Origin: CAYPIE01 sp964410665 | Lineage (GTDB): Bacteria; Planctomycetota; Planctomycetia; Gemmatales; Gemmataceae | Length of the DNA stretch: 64,000 nucleotides | Direction: 5' to 3' | Assembly (NCBI GenBank): GCA_964410665.1 | Contig: CAYPIE010000002.1 | Coordinates: 173,375 to 237,374 of the forward strand | Shown here: positions 44,296-53,545 of the stretch, piece after piece | How the letters are laid out: each line of letters starts with the position of its first letter | Position numbering within the stretch: position 1 is the stretch's first letter | Notes under the pieces: model-generated | Told to the model about the DNA's origin: nothing | Seen by the model: only the letters and a program-made list of their open reading frames with translations | The model's database searches: none | Translations under genes and position numbers: made by a program

Positions 44296-46476
44296 ATGAG
44301 AAGAGTCCTGGCATCATTATTCGTTTTTCCGATGATATTCCTGTTGTTTCTCGGCTCAGCCTTGCCGGCTGCCGCTCAGTTTGGCGGTAGCAAGTTCTTC
44401 GAGCAGGCCGTCGAAACAATCGACGCAGAGTTCCAGCCAGCGACCGCCAAGCGTGGCCAGGTCGTCACGCTGTCGATGACCATCAAGCTCGCCAAGGGCT
44501 GGCATACCTACCCTGACACCCAAAAAGACCCCCAAGCAAAAAATCAGGTCAACCAGTTCACCTTCCCCGACTCCGGACCGGTAGCGTTCGTCGGCGAACT
44601 CCAAAACCCGCCCGACCCGAGCTTGAAAGAGGAACGGCTCGGCGATCAAGACTTCGCGTACAACATCTACAAAGGCCAGGTTACCTGGAAACGCAAAGCG
44701 GTGGTGCGGCCCGATGCCGAGCCCGGAGAGGTCACCATCGAGATCCCGACGTTTCTCCAGGTTTGTGACGAAAATGGGTGTCTCCCTCCCAAGCGGCATC
44801 CGTTCAAGGCCAAGCTCACCATCCGCGATGAAACCGTCGCGGTCCCCAGCGAGTACCGCGATGCTCTGGCCAGCAAATCGAGCCCGTCGGCCTCCAGCGG
44901 GTCTGTGCCCACTTCGCCGCCTTCTAAGGAGTCGGACGAATCGAGACCGGTCCGCAATGTCGGGGTTCCCGATGCAGAGGTGCTGCGTGAGGAACTGGCC
45001 GCGGTCCGGGATCGGCTGGTCTTCGGCAGCGGCAGCGAGGGAACGGGCGGGTCGAGCCAGACCACTAGTTCCGGGACCACCGGGCTGTTGTTGACCGCCG
45101 CATTCTGGGGCTTTATCTCCTTGCTGACGCCGTGTGTGTTCCCGATGATCCCGATCACCATCAGCTTGTTCCTGAAGCACGGTGGCCAGTCCGTCGAGGG
45201 CACTGCCCGCAAGGCGATCATCTACTGCTTGACCATCATCGTGGTGCTCGGTATTTCGGCCTTTGCCCTGCTTTCCTTCTTCCGAGCCCTGAGCCTCAAC
45301 CCGTTTATGAACCTGTTCCTCGGCGGGTTGTTCGTCTTCTTCGCTCTGAGCTTATTTGGCATGTATGACATCACCCTGCCAGGGTTCCTGCAGCGGTTCA
45401 CCTCCAAGCGGGAACAGGCCGGAGGCATCTTCGGCACCATCTTCATGGCCCTGACCTTCACCATCATCGGCTTCACCTGCGTTGCGCCATTCCTCGGTGG
45501 CTTCGCCGGGTTGGTGGCCTCGGGCCAGTACAACAACGTCCAGCTGGCTTTGGCTGGCTTTACCTTCGCTGCAGCGTTTGCTTCGCCCTTCTTCCTGTTG
45601 GCCATCTTTCCTGCCTTGCTCAAGCAGCTGCCCCGCAGCGGCAGCTGGATGAACACCATCAAGGTGGTCATGGGATTCCTCGAGCTGGCCGCGTCCTTGA
45701 AGTTTTTCCGCACCGCCGAGATCGCCTGGGCCTCGGAGACCACCCTGCTCACCTACGAGATCGTTCTGTGCCTGTGGATCGCCATCGGCATCATCTGCGG
45801 CCTGTACCTGCTCAACGTCTTCCAGCTGCCGCACGACTCCCCGACCGAACGGATCGGGGTTACCCGCATGCTCACCGGTGCTGCGTTCATCGCCCTCTCG
45901 CTGTACCTTCTACCCGCGGTCTTCCAGAAGGGCCCAGAGGATGAGCGGCAGCGGCCCAGTGGGGCCCTGTTCGCCTGGGTCGACGCCTTTCTCAATCCCG
46001 ACGCCCGCCCCGAGGCGAACTGGTCGATTCACTTGCCCAAGACCCTCGCCAAGGCACGCAAGCAACGCCAAAAGACCGGCGAACCACAGTATGTCTTCGT
46101 CGACTTCACCGGCGAGCAATGTGTGAACTGCCGGATCAACGAAAACAATATCTTCCCCAAGCCAACGGTCGAGAAGCTTCTTGAGAAATATCATCTTGTC
46201 AAAATGTATACCGACTCGGTGCCAAGCCTCTATTACCGCAGTCCGCCCAGTTACGAAGACCGATGGGAGGATGCACGGCCCAACCTGGAGTTTCAGAAGC
46301 AGGCCTTTCAGGACGAGCGGTTGCCAATGTACGTGATCCTCGAGCCGTTGCCCGACGGCAAGATCCGCGTCGTCGGCGGTGAGCCGTACGTCGAAAGCAA
46401 GATCAACGATGAGCCGGCCTTTGTGGAATATTTACAAAAGCCCTTTGCACAAGCCACACAACAGGCCCGTCGTTAG
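44296..46476 (+). CDS. dsbD: DsbD-type protein-disulfide reductase
   Basis: 726 residues with the three parts of DsbD. A signal peptide (about 1-27) leads into the alpha domain (about 30-180) with CDENGC. The membrane domain (about 262-550) has eight or so helices, with the redox cysteines in TPCVFPMIP and FTCVAPFLG. The C-terminal thioredoxin domain (about 590-720) has CVNC in FTGEQCVNCRINEN. It carries electrons from cytoplasmic thioredoxin across the membrane. It is the last gene of the thiol-redox run; the ABC permease gene follows after 110 bases. Confidence 0.93.
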   Translation: MRRVLASLFVFPMIFLLFLGSALPAAAQFGGSKFFEQAVETIDAEFQPATAKRGQVVTLSMTIKLAKGWHTYPDTQKDPQAKNQVNQFTFPDSGPVAFVGELQNPPDPSLKEERLGDQDFAYNIYKGQVTWKRKAVVRPDAEPGEVTIEIPTFLQVCDENGCLPPKRHPFKAKLTIRDETVAVPSEYRDALASKSSPSASSGSVPTSPPSKESDESRPVRNVGVPDAEVLREELAAVRDRLVFGSGSEGTGGSSQTTSSGTTGLLLTAAFWGFISLLTPCVFPMIPITISLFLKHGGQSVEGTARKAIIYCLTIIVVLGISAFALLSFFRALSLNPFMNLFLGGLFVFFALSLFGMYDITLPGFLQRFTSKREQAGGIFGTIFMALTFTIIGFTCVAPFLGGFAGLVASGQYNNVQLALAGFTFAAAFASPFFLLAIFPALLKQLPRSGSWMNTIKVVMGFLELAASLKFFRTAEIAWASETTLLTYEIVLCLWIAIGIICGLYLLNVFQLPHDSPTERIGVTRMLTGAAFIALSLYLLPAVFQKGPEDERQRPSGALFAWVDAFLNPDARPEANWSIHLPKTLAKARKQRQKTGEPQYVFVDFTGEQCVNCRINENNIFPKPTVEKLLEKYHLVKMYTDSVPSLYYRSPPSYEDRWEDARPNLEFQKQAFQDERLPMYVILEPLPDGKIRVVGGEPYVESKINDEPAFVEYLQKPFAQATQQARR

Positions 46477-46586
46477 CTTGCTTGGGGTCGCGGCGACCAT
46501 GGCCGGACCCCACATTGACCCATGTTCCCCTCGACCGCTACACTTGCAGCGTTCGCTTCCCAGATTGCGTTTAGGTGCGATACGCC

Positions 46587-47771
46587 ATGGCACGATCGTT
46601 ACGCCGCATTCCTCTTGCATGGCGGAATTTGAGCTATCAACCGATACGTTTATTCCTAGCCATTGCCGGAATTACGTTTGCGGTTTTTTTGATGTTCATG
46701 CAGTATGGCTTTCTCAATGCTCTCTTCGATAGCACGGTAGTGTTGTTCCGCAACCTTGATGGTGAGCTGATCATAACCCATCGGCTCAAGACCCATTTAC
46801 CGATGCCCCAAGACTTCTCGCACCGACGGATCTATCAAGCGCAAGGGGTTGACGGCGTGGCTAGGGTCACCCCGGTCTATATTGAGACAGTCGCTTCGGA
46901 ATGGACCGACCAGTCCTCCCCATTGGATGAGCGGAATGTTCGCTGGATCCGAATGATCGGGATTGAACCCGACAACCACCCGCTGCTCATGGCTGGTCTC
47001 GGCCATCGCATCGACGCGCTCAAGCGGCCCGACCGTGTCCTGGTAGATGCCCAATCCCGCCCGTTCTATGGCACATTGGGGGAAGGAACAAACGCCGAAC
47101 TCACCGGCAACGATGTTGAGATTATTGGCAATTTTCAGCTGGGAACCGACTTTGCGACACAAGGAACCGTCATTGTCAGTACGGAGCGCTTTGCCAGCAC
47201 CCTTCGTGACCCTTACCTGTTCCCCGAGCCGCTCGATCATGTTGACTTAGGTGTGGTCAAGCTTCGTGCGGATGCCGATCCCCAAGTCGTGCAACAGCAA
47301 TTGCAGTCGATCCTCCCTGCCGATGTACAGATACAGTCCATCGATGAAATGATCGAACAAGAAAAGCGCTACTGGCAACAAGCGACTCCGGTAGGCTTTG
47401 CTTTCACTTTTGGCATGGTCATGGGTTTTTTGGTGGGCTTAATTATTTGTTACCAGATTCTGTCGACCGACGTCAGCGACCACCTCCCCGAGTACGCCAC
47501 GCTGAAGGCCATGGGCTACTCGAACGCCTATCTGCGCGGGGTAGTTTTACAGCAAGGCATTTTGTTGTCTTTAATCGGCTTTGTCCCGGGCCTCATAGTT
47601 AGTGCACTGACCTACGCCTACTTATCGGCAAGGACCGGTCTACCGATGGACCTGTGGCAATGGCAGCGGATTGGCTTGGTGTTTGTACTCACGGTGGGAA
47701 TGTGCGTGGTGTCTGGGCTGATCGCGTTACGAAGAGTCGAGCAAGCCGACCCAGCGGAGGGCTTTCGATGA
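46587..47771 (+). CDS. DevC-type ABC transporter permease (FtsX-like)
   Basis: A 394-residue permease with an N-terminal membrane helix (about 18-40), a large exported domain (about 45-260), then three further helices (about 272-385), the layout of DevC/MacB-type permeases. The stop overlaps the start of the ATPase gene in ATGA, so the two proteins are made together. The start at 46587 is the ATG; a GTG 12 bases earlier is possible. No DevB membrane-fusion gene is adjacent. Confidence 0.9.
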   Translation: MARSLRRIPLAWRNLSYQPIRLFLAIAGITFAVFLMFMQYGFLNALFDSTVVLFRNLDGELIITHRLKTHLPMPQDFSHRRIYQAQGVDGVARVTPVYIETVASEWTDQSSPLDERNVRWIRMIGIEPDNHPLLMAGLGHRIDALKRPDRVLVDAQSRPFYGTLGEGTNAELTGNDVEIIGNFQLGTDFATQGTVIVSTERFASTLRDPYLFPEPLDHVDLGVVKLRADADPQVVQQQLQSILPADVQIQSIDEMIEQEKRYWQQATPVGFAFTFGMVMGFLVGLIICYQILSTDVSDHLPEYATLKAMGYSNAYLRGVVLQQGILLSLIGFVPGLIVSALTYAYLSARTGLPMDLWQWQRIGLVFVLTVGMCVVSGLIALRRVEQADPAEGFR

Positions 47772-48940
47772 GCATGCAAGCGGTCGGCGATCGTCCGCTC
47801 ACCCCCGAAGAGATCCAACAGCTGCGTTCGGAGATGCGTGGCATCGATCGCACGCAAAAGTGCGGCATCGACGTCGCTTCGGTTGCCCACTGGTTCGGCA
47901 GTGGCGAGAATCGAACCCAGGTGCTCTTCGACAATCATTTGCAAGTTTGGCCCGGTGAGATCGTCATCATGACCGGCCCTTCGGGCTCGGGCAAAACCAC
48001 CTTGCTCACCCTGATCGGCGGCCTACGTTCCTTGCAAGAGGGACGTATCGAGGTCCTGGGCGAACAACTCCGCGACTGCAGCGACCACGAGCTGGTCAAC
48101 ATCCGCAAGCAGATCGGCTTCATCTTTCAAAGACACAACCTGTTCGGTTCGTTAACCGCCCTGGAAAACGTGCGCATGGCCATCGAGCTATTGCCCCCTA
48201 AGGGCGATACTCAGAACCAAGCCATCGAGCTACTTACTCGCCTGGAACTGGGACACCGTGTGCATTATCGCTCGAATGGTCTGTCTGGAGGGCAGAGCCA
48301 GCGGGTGGCCATCGCCCGTGCCCTGGTCAACCGACCCGGTCTGGTTCTGGCGGATGAGCCGACCGCGGCATTAGATGCCAACACCGGTCAAATCGTCATG
48401 AAGCTTTTCAAGGAGCTCGGCCGGGAGGAGGGCACCACCTTTCTGATCGTCACCCATGATAATCGGATCCTGCAGTACGCCGACCGTATCGTCCGTATGG
48501 AGGATGGCCACATCGTGGCCAATGTGCTCGTCAAGGAGTCAATCCTGAAATGCGACCTACTCCGCCGCTGTGTTTTCTTCGCGAATTTAACGCCTGATGC
48601 TCTGGTCGGGGTGGCCAACGAGATGGAGAGGGAGCGGTTTGAGAACGGGAGTAGGATCATCACCCAAGGCGAACACGGCGACAAATTCTACCTGATCTGG
48701 GACGGTAAGGTAAACGTTCTGCAAGAATCTGGAATGACCGCCCGCCAGATGCTCACGACTCTAAGCGTTGGCGATTACTTCGGAGAAAGAGCCCTCATCA
48801 CCGACGAACCGCGCAACGCCACCATCCAGGCAACCGGTGATGTCGAGGTACTGAGCCTGGCCAAGGACAAATTCCAGAAAGCGATGGAATCAAGCAAACA
48901 CTTCGTCGACCAGATCCGCCGGCTGTATTTTCAGGGGTGA
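47768..48940 (+). CDS. DevA-type ABC ATPase with C-terminal cyclic-nucleotide-binding domain
   Basis: 390 residues. The ABC domain (about 32-250) has Walker A GPSGSGKT (70-77), FQRHNLF at the Q-loop, signature LSGGQSQRVAIARAL and Walker B LVLADEPTAALD. The remaining residues (about 258-390) form a cyclic-nucleotide-binding domain with the phosphate cassette FGERALITDEPRNAT, close to the consensus of true binders. The start overlaps the permease stop in ATGA. The fusion implies that ATPase activity could respond to a cyclic nucleotide; this is inferred from the domain. Confidence 0.92.
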   Translation: MSMQAVGDRPLTPEEIQQLRSEMRGIDRTQKCGIDVASVAHWFGSGENRTQVLFDNHLQVWPGEIVIMTGPSGSGKTTLLTLIGGLRSLQEGRIEVLGEQLRDCSDHELVNIRKQIGFIFQRHNLFGSLTALENVRMAIELLPPKGDTQNQAIELLTRLELGHRVHYRSNGLSGGQSQRVAIARALVNRPGLVLADEPTAALDANTGQIVMKLFKELGREEGTTFLIVTHDNRILQYADRIVRMEDGHIVANVLVKESILKCDLLRRCVFFANLTPDALVGVANEMERERFENGSRIITQGEHGDKFYLIWDGKVNVLQESGMTARQMLTTLSVGDYFGERALITDEPRNATIQATGDVEVLSLAKDKFQKAMESSKHFVDQIRRLYFQG

Positions 48941-48958
48941 ATCGGTCTGGCTCCGGCC

Positions 48959-48981
48959 CCGAGTTTGAATTGAACACTCGG
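48959..48981 (+). terminator. Weak terminator-like hairpin after the ABC operon
   Basis: A 6-bp stem CCGAGT / ACTCGG with an 11-base loop, 19 bases after the ATPase stop, followed by TCGCTTTATT. The stem is short, so the call is tentative. Confidence 0.3.
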
Positions 48982-49001
48982 TCGCTTTATTCGGATCCCT
49001 G

Positions 49002-49682
49002 TTATCTGTCGACTCTTGCTAACGCCGCTTGCATATCTAGGTTATCGACCTCATTCAAATGTCCGACTGCCCTTACCGGGAGTCCCAACGCTGCACTCGC
49101 CCCGAGTAATGCCAGGTGCAGCGCCCAGCTCACCTCCGGTGGCGCCTGCATCAACCTCGACAACTTCGCCAGTTCCACCGCTGCACTCAGTCCCGCCAGG
49201 TGTTTTACCGACGCGACCCGAAGTCCCTCCTCTTGGCCGCGGTCCTCGGCAATCCTGACGAGCCTCCTGACCGCGTCTTCGCGGCCGGCATGTCGGACGA
49301 ACACTGCAAGCGTCGCGGTTGCCTCGAAACCCAAGACGTCTGTTCGCTGCAGATGTTCCCAGGCCAGTCCTGCGACGCTCGGCGTCGCTGGCAATTGAGC
49401 CAGGTCGACCATGGTCTCCTTGCGGACGGTCACATCAGGATCCAGCAGGAGTTCGATCAGGCCTTTGGTATCCTTCCAGGCACTCAGCGCTTCAGAGGCC
49501 CATTCGCGGACCAGAGGATCGCGATGCTTCCGCAGCACTGGAAGTAGCCGCATTCGTTCCGGCGCCCTGTAAACGCTCCAGTCGTTGAATGATAGGAGAT
49601 CTCTTACGACTTCCGGTGAGCTGTTGAGGTCAGAAAGCAAGGCAACCAAGTCGGAAAAGTGCGCAGTCTTACGCTCTTCCAC
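49002..49682 (-). CDS. HEAT-like repeat protein
   Basis: 226 residues, all-helical, rich in Leu/Ala/Arg with repeated segments such as HRDPLVREWASEALSAW and LLDPDVTVRKETMVDLA that match HEAT-like repeats. No enzyme motif or signal peptide. The start is a GTG at 49682 and is not certain. HEAT proteins mostly act as scaffolds. It lies after the carboxypeptidase gene on the same strand with 91 bases between. Confidence 0.7.
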   Translation of the reverse strand: MEERKTAHFSDLVALLSDLNSSPEVVRDLLSFNDWSVYRAPERMRLLPVLRKHRDPLVREWASEALSAWKDTKGLIELLLDPDVTVRKETMVDLAQLPATPSVAGLAWEHLQRTDVLGFEATATLAVFVRHAGREDAVRRLVRIAEDRGQEEGLRVASVKHLAGLSAAVELAKLSRLMQAPPEVSWALHLALLGASAALGLPVRAVGHLNEVDNLDMQAALARVDR

Positions 49683-49773
49683 CCAACATGACGCCGGTGT
49701 GGCATTGTTATCAGGCTGCGGTTCCTCTTACACGGTCGAGGTTCTCAAACCGATCGAGGCGCTCGAACACTCC

Positions 49774-51294
49774 TCACAGCCCATACAGAGGCATATACTT
49801 GTTCCGCAAATATGCGATCAACGGCCGGTGGTCGAGTCCGTTGCCAGTAATCTGTCGGCATAGCTCTACAGCACGATACCGCTGACCGGGCCGATGTACC
49901 TTCTCATTCAGCCAGTCCTTGAGACGACCAAACTGTCCCTTGCGGATGTCATCTTCGAGCGATGCGCCATCCTGCAGCTCGATGCGGGCCTGCTCCATGA
50001 ACTGTGCTGCGTAGAGATTGCCCAGCGTGTACGTCGGGAAGTATCCCAAGCCGCCAAAGCTCCAGTGAATGTCTTGCAGGCAACCACGGCGAAAGTCCGG
50101 AGGCGTCAAACCGAGCAACTCCTTGAACTTGCTGTTCCAAGCTCCCGGAACATCGGCAATCGGTAGGTCACCGGTGAGCAGGGCTTGCTCGAGTTCAAAA
50201 CGCAGGATGATGTGCAGGTTGTAGGTGGCTTCATCCGCCTCAACGCGAATGAACACTGGTTCCACCGCGTTGATGGCAAAATAGAAATCTTGAAGGCTGA
50301 CGTCACGGAACGCATCAAAGGTCAATTGAGTTTTTGGATAGAACCACTCCCAGAATGTCAACGATCGGCCGACCTGGTTCTCCCAGAGTCGCGATTGCGA
50401 CTCGTGGATACCCAGGGACACCGCAGTGCCCATCGGGGTGCCATAGTGCTTTGGGTCAAGTCCCTGTTCGTAGATGGCATGACCCGCTTCGTGCAAGATG
50501 CCGAAGAAGGACTCATTGAAAAAATGTTCATTATATCGCGTGGTGATGCGACAATCCCCTGGGCCAATCCCTGAGCAGAATGGGTGTGTCGTTACATCCA
50601 GCCGCCCCGCGGCAAAGTCAAAGCCCAGCGCTTCGGCTGCTTCACGTCCCAGGACTTGCTGCCGCTCGACCGGGAACCAACGATGCAAAATCTCCGTGTT
50701 CGGCCGCTGCTTGGCCTCGGCAATCGCGTGGATCAACGGCACTAACTCTTGGCCGAGATCGGCGAATACCTGGCGGATCTGTGTCGTTGTTGCTCCTGGT
50801 TCGTATTCATCGAGCAGAGCATCATACGGATGACCTTCATAGCCGATGGCTTGGGCCTCGTCCTGCTTAAGAGCCACAATCTTCTCTAACCACAACTGGA
50901 AGCGACTATAATCATTGTGCTTGCGGGCTTCATCCCAGGCAGCCTGGGCCAGAGTGGTCACGCGTGCAAGCTCCTCGACTAGCTGGCCCGGCAGTTTCGT
51001 GGCCCGTTCGTAATTGCGACGAATCTCGCGAATATTGACCGCCGGCACACTTAAGGGTTCCAGAACCAAGGAACTCTCCTCGAGGCTCGTCAACAGCTCG
51101 CCCAGCCGGGGGTCCGTGGCCAGATTGTGGCTAAGCTTGGCCAGGAGTGCCATCTGTTCGCCTCGGTGAGCCGATCCCTCTCTGGGCATATACGTCCGTT
51201 CGTCCCAGCCCAGCACACTACTGCAAGAGAGCAACGTTGACGCCTCCTTGCTCCGCTGGATCAGTTCGGCGTAGGCCTGGTCGGCTGTGGTCAT
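49774..51294 (-). CDS. Carboxypeptidase Taq family metallopeptidase (M32)
   Basis: A 506-residue zinc carboxypeptidase of the M32 family, the usual length. The metal motif HEAGH is in ILHEAGHAIYEQG and the family segment IHESQSRLWENQVGRS follows. No signal peptide, so it works in the cytoplasm, trimming amino acids from peptide C-termini. It is divergent from sppA with 182 bases between. Confidence 0.96.
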   Translation of the reverse strand: MTTADQAYAELIQRSKEASTLLSCSSVLGWDERTYMPREGSAHRGEQMALLAKLSHNLATDPRLGELLTSLEESSLVLEPLSVPAVNIREIRRNYERATKLPGQLVEELARVTTLAQAAWDEARKHNDYSRFQLWLEKIVALKQDEAQAIGYEGHPYDALLDEYEPGATTTQIRQVFADLGQELVPLIHAIAEAKQRPNTEILHRWFPVERQQVLGREAAEALGFDFAAGRLDVTTHPFCSGIGPGDCRITTRYNEHFFNESFFGILHEAGHAIYEQGLDPKHYGTPMGTAVSLGIHESQSRLWENQVGRSLTFWEWFYPKTQLTFDAFRDVSLQDFYFAINAVEPVFIRVEADEATYNLHIILRFELEQALLTGDLPIADVPGAWNSKFKELLGLTPPDFRRGCLQDIHWSFGGLGYFPTYTLGNLYAAQFMEQARIELQDGASLEDDIRKGQFGRLKDWLNEKVHRPGQRYRAVELCRQITGNGLDHRPLIAYLRNKYMPLYGL

Positions 51295-51476
51295 CTCGGG
51301 ATCCTTTCACCGGGTTGCCAGAAGGTGTGCTTTCTCGGTCCAGTGTAACGCCTGCGGCCACGAAACGAAAATGCCGCCCTTGTGAACGCGAATCGCTTGA
51401 CAAGGGCTTGCCCGCTTCCCTAAATTCCGTTGCCGCTCCACAACGCACATTCTCATGTAACGAGGAAGGATCACTT

Positions 51477-53297
51477 ATGTTGCGTAGCCTTCTGATCATG
51501 CTCGGTTTGCTCGTCGTTCCCAACTCCATCTGGGCAGATGAAACGGACCAGCAAGCCAAGAACCAGAAAACCGCCAAGGTCGCACACATCCGCTTAAAAG
51601 GGCTGCTGGATGAGTCCCCGCAGGCCGACGATCCCCTGTTCGGGTCACTCAAAGAGAACTTTACACAGAAACTCAAACGAATCGAGAAAGCCAAGGATGA
51701 CCCAAAGATCCAAGCTCTCTACCTAGAAATCGATGGGGTGCTGGCCTCCCTATTCGGCTTCGGCAAGCTCCATGAGCTGCGTCTGGCGATTGCCGATTTC
51801 CGCGCTTCCGGCAAAAAGGCATATGCCTACATGGAAACAGCCATGTGGCCGGATTATTTGGTCGCCCTGGCCTGCGACAAGATTGTCATGCCCGAGTCCG
51901 GCGATGTCATGTTGGTCGGTATACGAGCCGAGTTGACCTTCTTTAAGGATCTGTTTGAGAACCTTGGCATCAAAGCGGATTTCCTGCAGATGGGCGACTT
52001 CAAAGGCGCCTCCGAGCCGTTCACCCGGAGCAGTATGAGTAAGGAGTACCGCAAGCAGTTCGAACTGGTCATCGACGACTTCTACAACCAAAGCATGGTT
52101 CAGACGATTGTCGATTCGCGACCGCAGCGAAAGTGGACGGCTCAACAGGTCAAACAGCTGATTGACAACGGCCCTTATACCGCCTCCGCCGCCCTAAAAG
52201 CTGGTCTGATTGAGGAACTTGCTTATCCTGATACCTTCAAAGAGCAATTCAAAAAAGAGCTTTCCGCCGAAAAAGTTGACATCGTCAAGGACTATGGCTC
52301 TAAAAAGAAGACCGATCTCGACTTCTCGAATCCATTTGCCATCTTCAAGATGTTGGCACCGCCGAAGAAGAAAACATCGGACAAGCCCAAGGTGGCGATC
52401 ATCTATGCCATCGGCGCGATTACCACCGGGAAGAGCAGCACAGACTTTCTCATGGGCAGTACCATGGGATCGGATACGATCATCAAAGCGATCAACAAAG
52501 CTAAGGACGATGATACGGTCAAAGCCATCGTGCTCCGCGTTGACAGCCCTGGCGGCTCGGCCTTGGCCAGTGATTTGATCTGGGACGCCCTCCAGCGCTG
52601 TGAAAAGCCGGTGATCGCTAGTATGAGCGACATTGCTGCCAGCGGCGGGTACTACATCAGCATGGGGTGTGACCGGGTGGTCGCGGAACCAGGGACGCTC
52701 ACTGGCTCGATCGGTGTGGTCGGAGGAAAATTTGTTACCAAAGGCTTGTTCGACTGGGCAGGCCTTGACACCGAAGTCATTTCGCGCGGCAAAAACGCGG
52801 GCATCTTTTCGACCGAGACGACGTTCTCCGAATCGGAACGCAAGGCATTTCGCCGCTCCATGGAAGAGATTTACGATATGTTTCTCAGCAAGGTGGTGAA
52901 GAACCGCCAATCGGCAGGGGTCAAGCTTTCCTACGAGAACCTCAAGGAAGACTACGCCGGTGGCCGCATCTGGACTGGACGCCAGGCCAAGGAGCGTGGA
53001 CTTGTCGATGAGCTCGGCACTCTGGAGGATGCCATCGCGATGGCCAAGCAGATGGCCAAGGTGCCCGAGGATACGAAACTCGAACGCTTGGTACTGCCCA
53101 AGCCAATGAACATCTTTGAACAGTTGCTCGAAGGCGGGCCCTTTGGGTTGCAGGTGCACGAAGAAGAGAAAGCGCTCCTCGGCATTCTGCGCCGGTTTCC
53201 CGAATTGCACGGCCGACTGCGGCACTTTGGCGCCATGTTGAAGCTGCGGAATGAGCACTTGTGGCTCATGGCTCCGTATCGTCTTGAACTCAAGTAA
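51477..53297 (+). CDS. sppA: Signal peptide peptidase SppA, long form
   Basis: A 606-residue membrane serine peptidase that degrades cleaved signal peptides. An N-terminal signal/anchor (about 1-20) precedes two repeated S49 domains. The general-base lysine is K176 (GDFKGASEPF) in the first half and the nucleophile S389 (AASGGYY) in the second, as in the E. coli 67-kDa enzyme. The ATG at 51477 has GAGGAAGGA upstream; the frame extends further 5' but that part runs into the divergent gene and lacks a signal. Confidence 0.95.
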   Translation: MLRSLLIMLGLLVVPNSIWADETDQQAKNQKTAKVAHIRLKGLLDESPQADDPLFGSLKENFTQKLKRIEKAKDDPKIQALYLEIDGVLASLFGFGKLHELRLAIADFRASGKKAYAYMETAMWPDYLVALACDKIVMPESGDVMLVGIRAELTFFKDLFENLGIKADFLQMGDFKGASEPFTRSSMSKEYRKQFELVIDDFYNQSMVQTIVDSRPQRKWTAQQVKQLIDNGPYTASAALKAGLIEELAYPDTFKEQFKKELSAEKVDIVKDYGSKKKTDLDFSNPFAIFKMLAPPKKKTSDKPKVAIIYAIGAITTGKSSTDFLMGSTMGSDTIIKAINKAKDDDTVKAIVLRVDSPGGSALASDLIWDALQRCEKPVIASMSDIAASGGYYISMGCDRVVAEPGTLTGSIGVVGGKFVTKGLFDWAGLDTEVISRGKNAGIFSTETTFSESERKAFRRSMEEIYDMFLSKVVKNRQSAGVKLSYENLKEDYAGGRIWTGRQAKERGLVDELGTLEDAIAMAKQMAKVPEDTKLERLVLPKPMNIFEQLLEGGPFGLQVHEEEKALLGILRRFPELHGRLRHFGAMLKLRNEHLWLMAPYRLELK

Positions 53298-53320
53298 ATC
53301 GAAATTTGTTGAAGTCTGTA

Positions 53321-53383
53321 ACGTTTGCACAAAGGGAATTCGTTCGGAAGCCTATCTGGAAGTACCCCTTTGTGCAAGCGTTC
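53321..53383. repeat. 17-bp inverted repeat between sppA and the DUF1080 gene
   Basis: The left arm AACGTTTGCACAAAGGG (53321-53337) and the right arm CCCTTTGTGCAAGCGTT (53367-53383) pair with one mismatch around a 29-base loop. It starts 24 bases after the sppA stop. It may be a terminator or processing hairpin, an operator pair, or a short remnant of a mobile element; no U tract follows. Confidence 0.8.
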
Positions 53384-53545
53384 ATGTACCTGAACTCACT
53401 TCGTTCGCTCCACCTCCCCAGAAAAAACCGGCTTTGACCTGCCGCTCGGGTGATCTAAGAAAAATCCCGCCGGCCAGTGCACGCGGAATCTATACGCTAG
53501 CTGCAACTCCCGTAGTCGCCCGCAAACCCCCACTTGGAGGTCGCG

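Noticed and set aside
44356..45180. Long open frame on the minus strand opposite dsbD
   Set aside because: Antisense to a well-supported signal-peptide and DsbD-alpha coding region; Arg/Gly-rich translation with no domain.
42027..48940. Thiol-redox and ABC genes considered as one operon or a single new system
   Set aside because: The 110-base gap after dsbD and the lack of functional link do not support one unit; they are reported separately.
51147..51476. Upstream extension of sppA
   Set aside because: The frame stays open but runs into the divergent carboxypeptidase gene; a signal peptide and a strong ribosome-binding site mark the ATG at 51477.
52194..53330. Long open frame on the minus strand opposite sppA
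   Set aside because: It lies entirely antisense to a clear sppA gene, has no recognisable domain, and its composition reflects the reverse of sppA codons.
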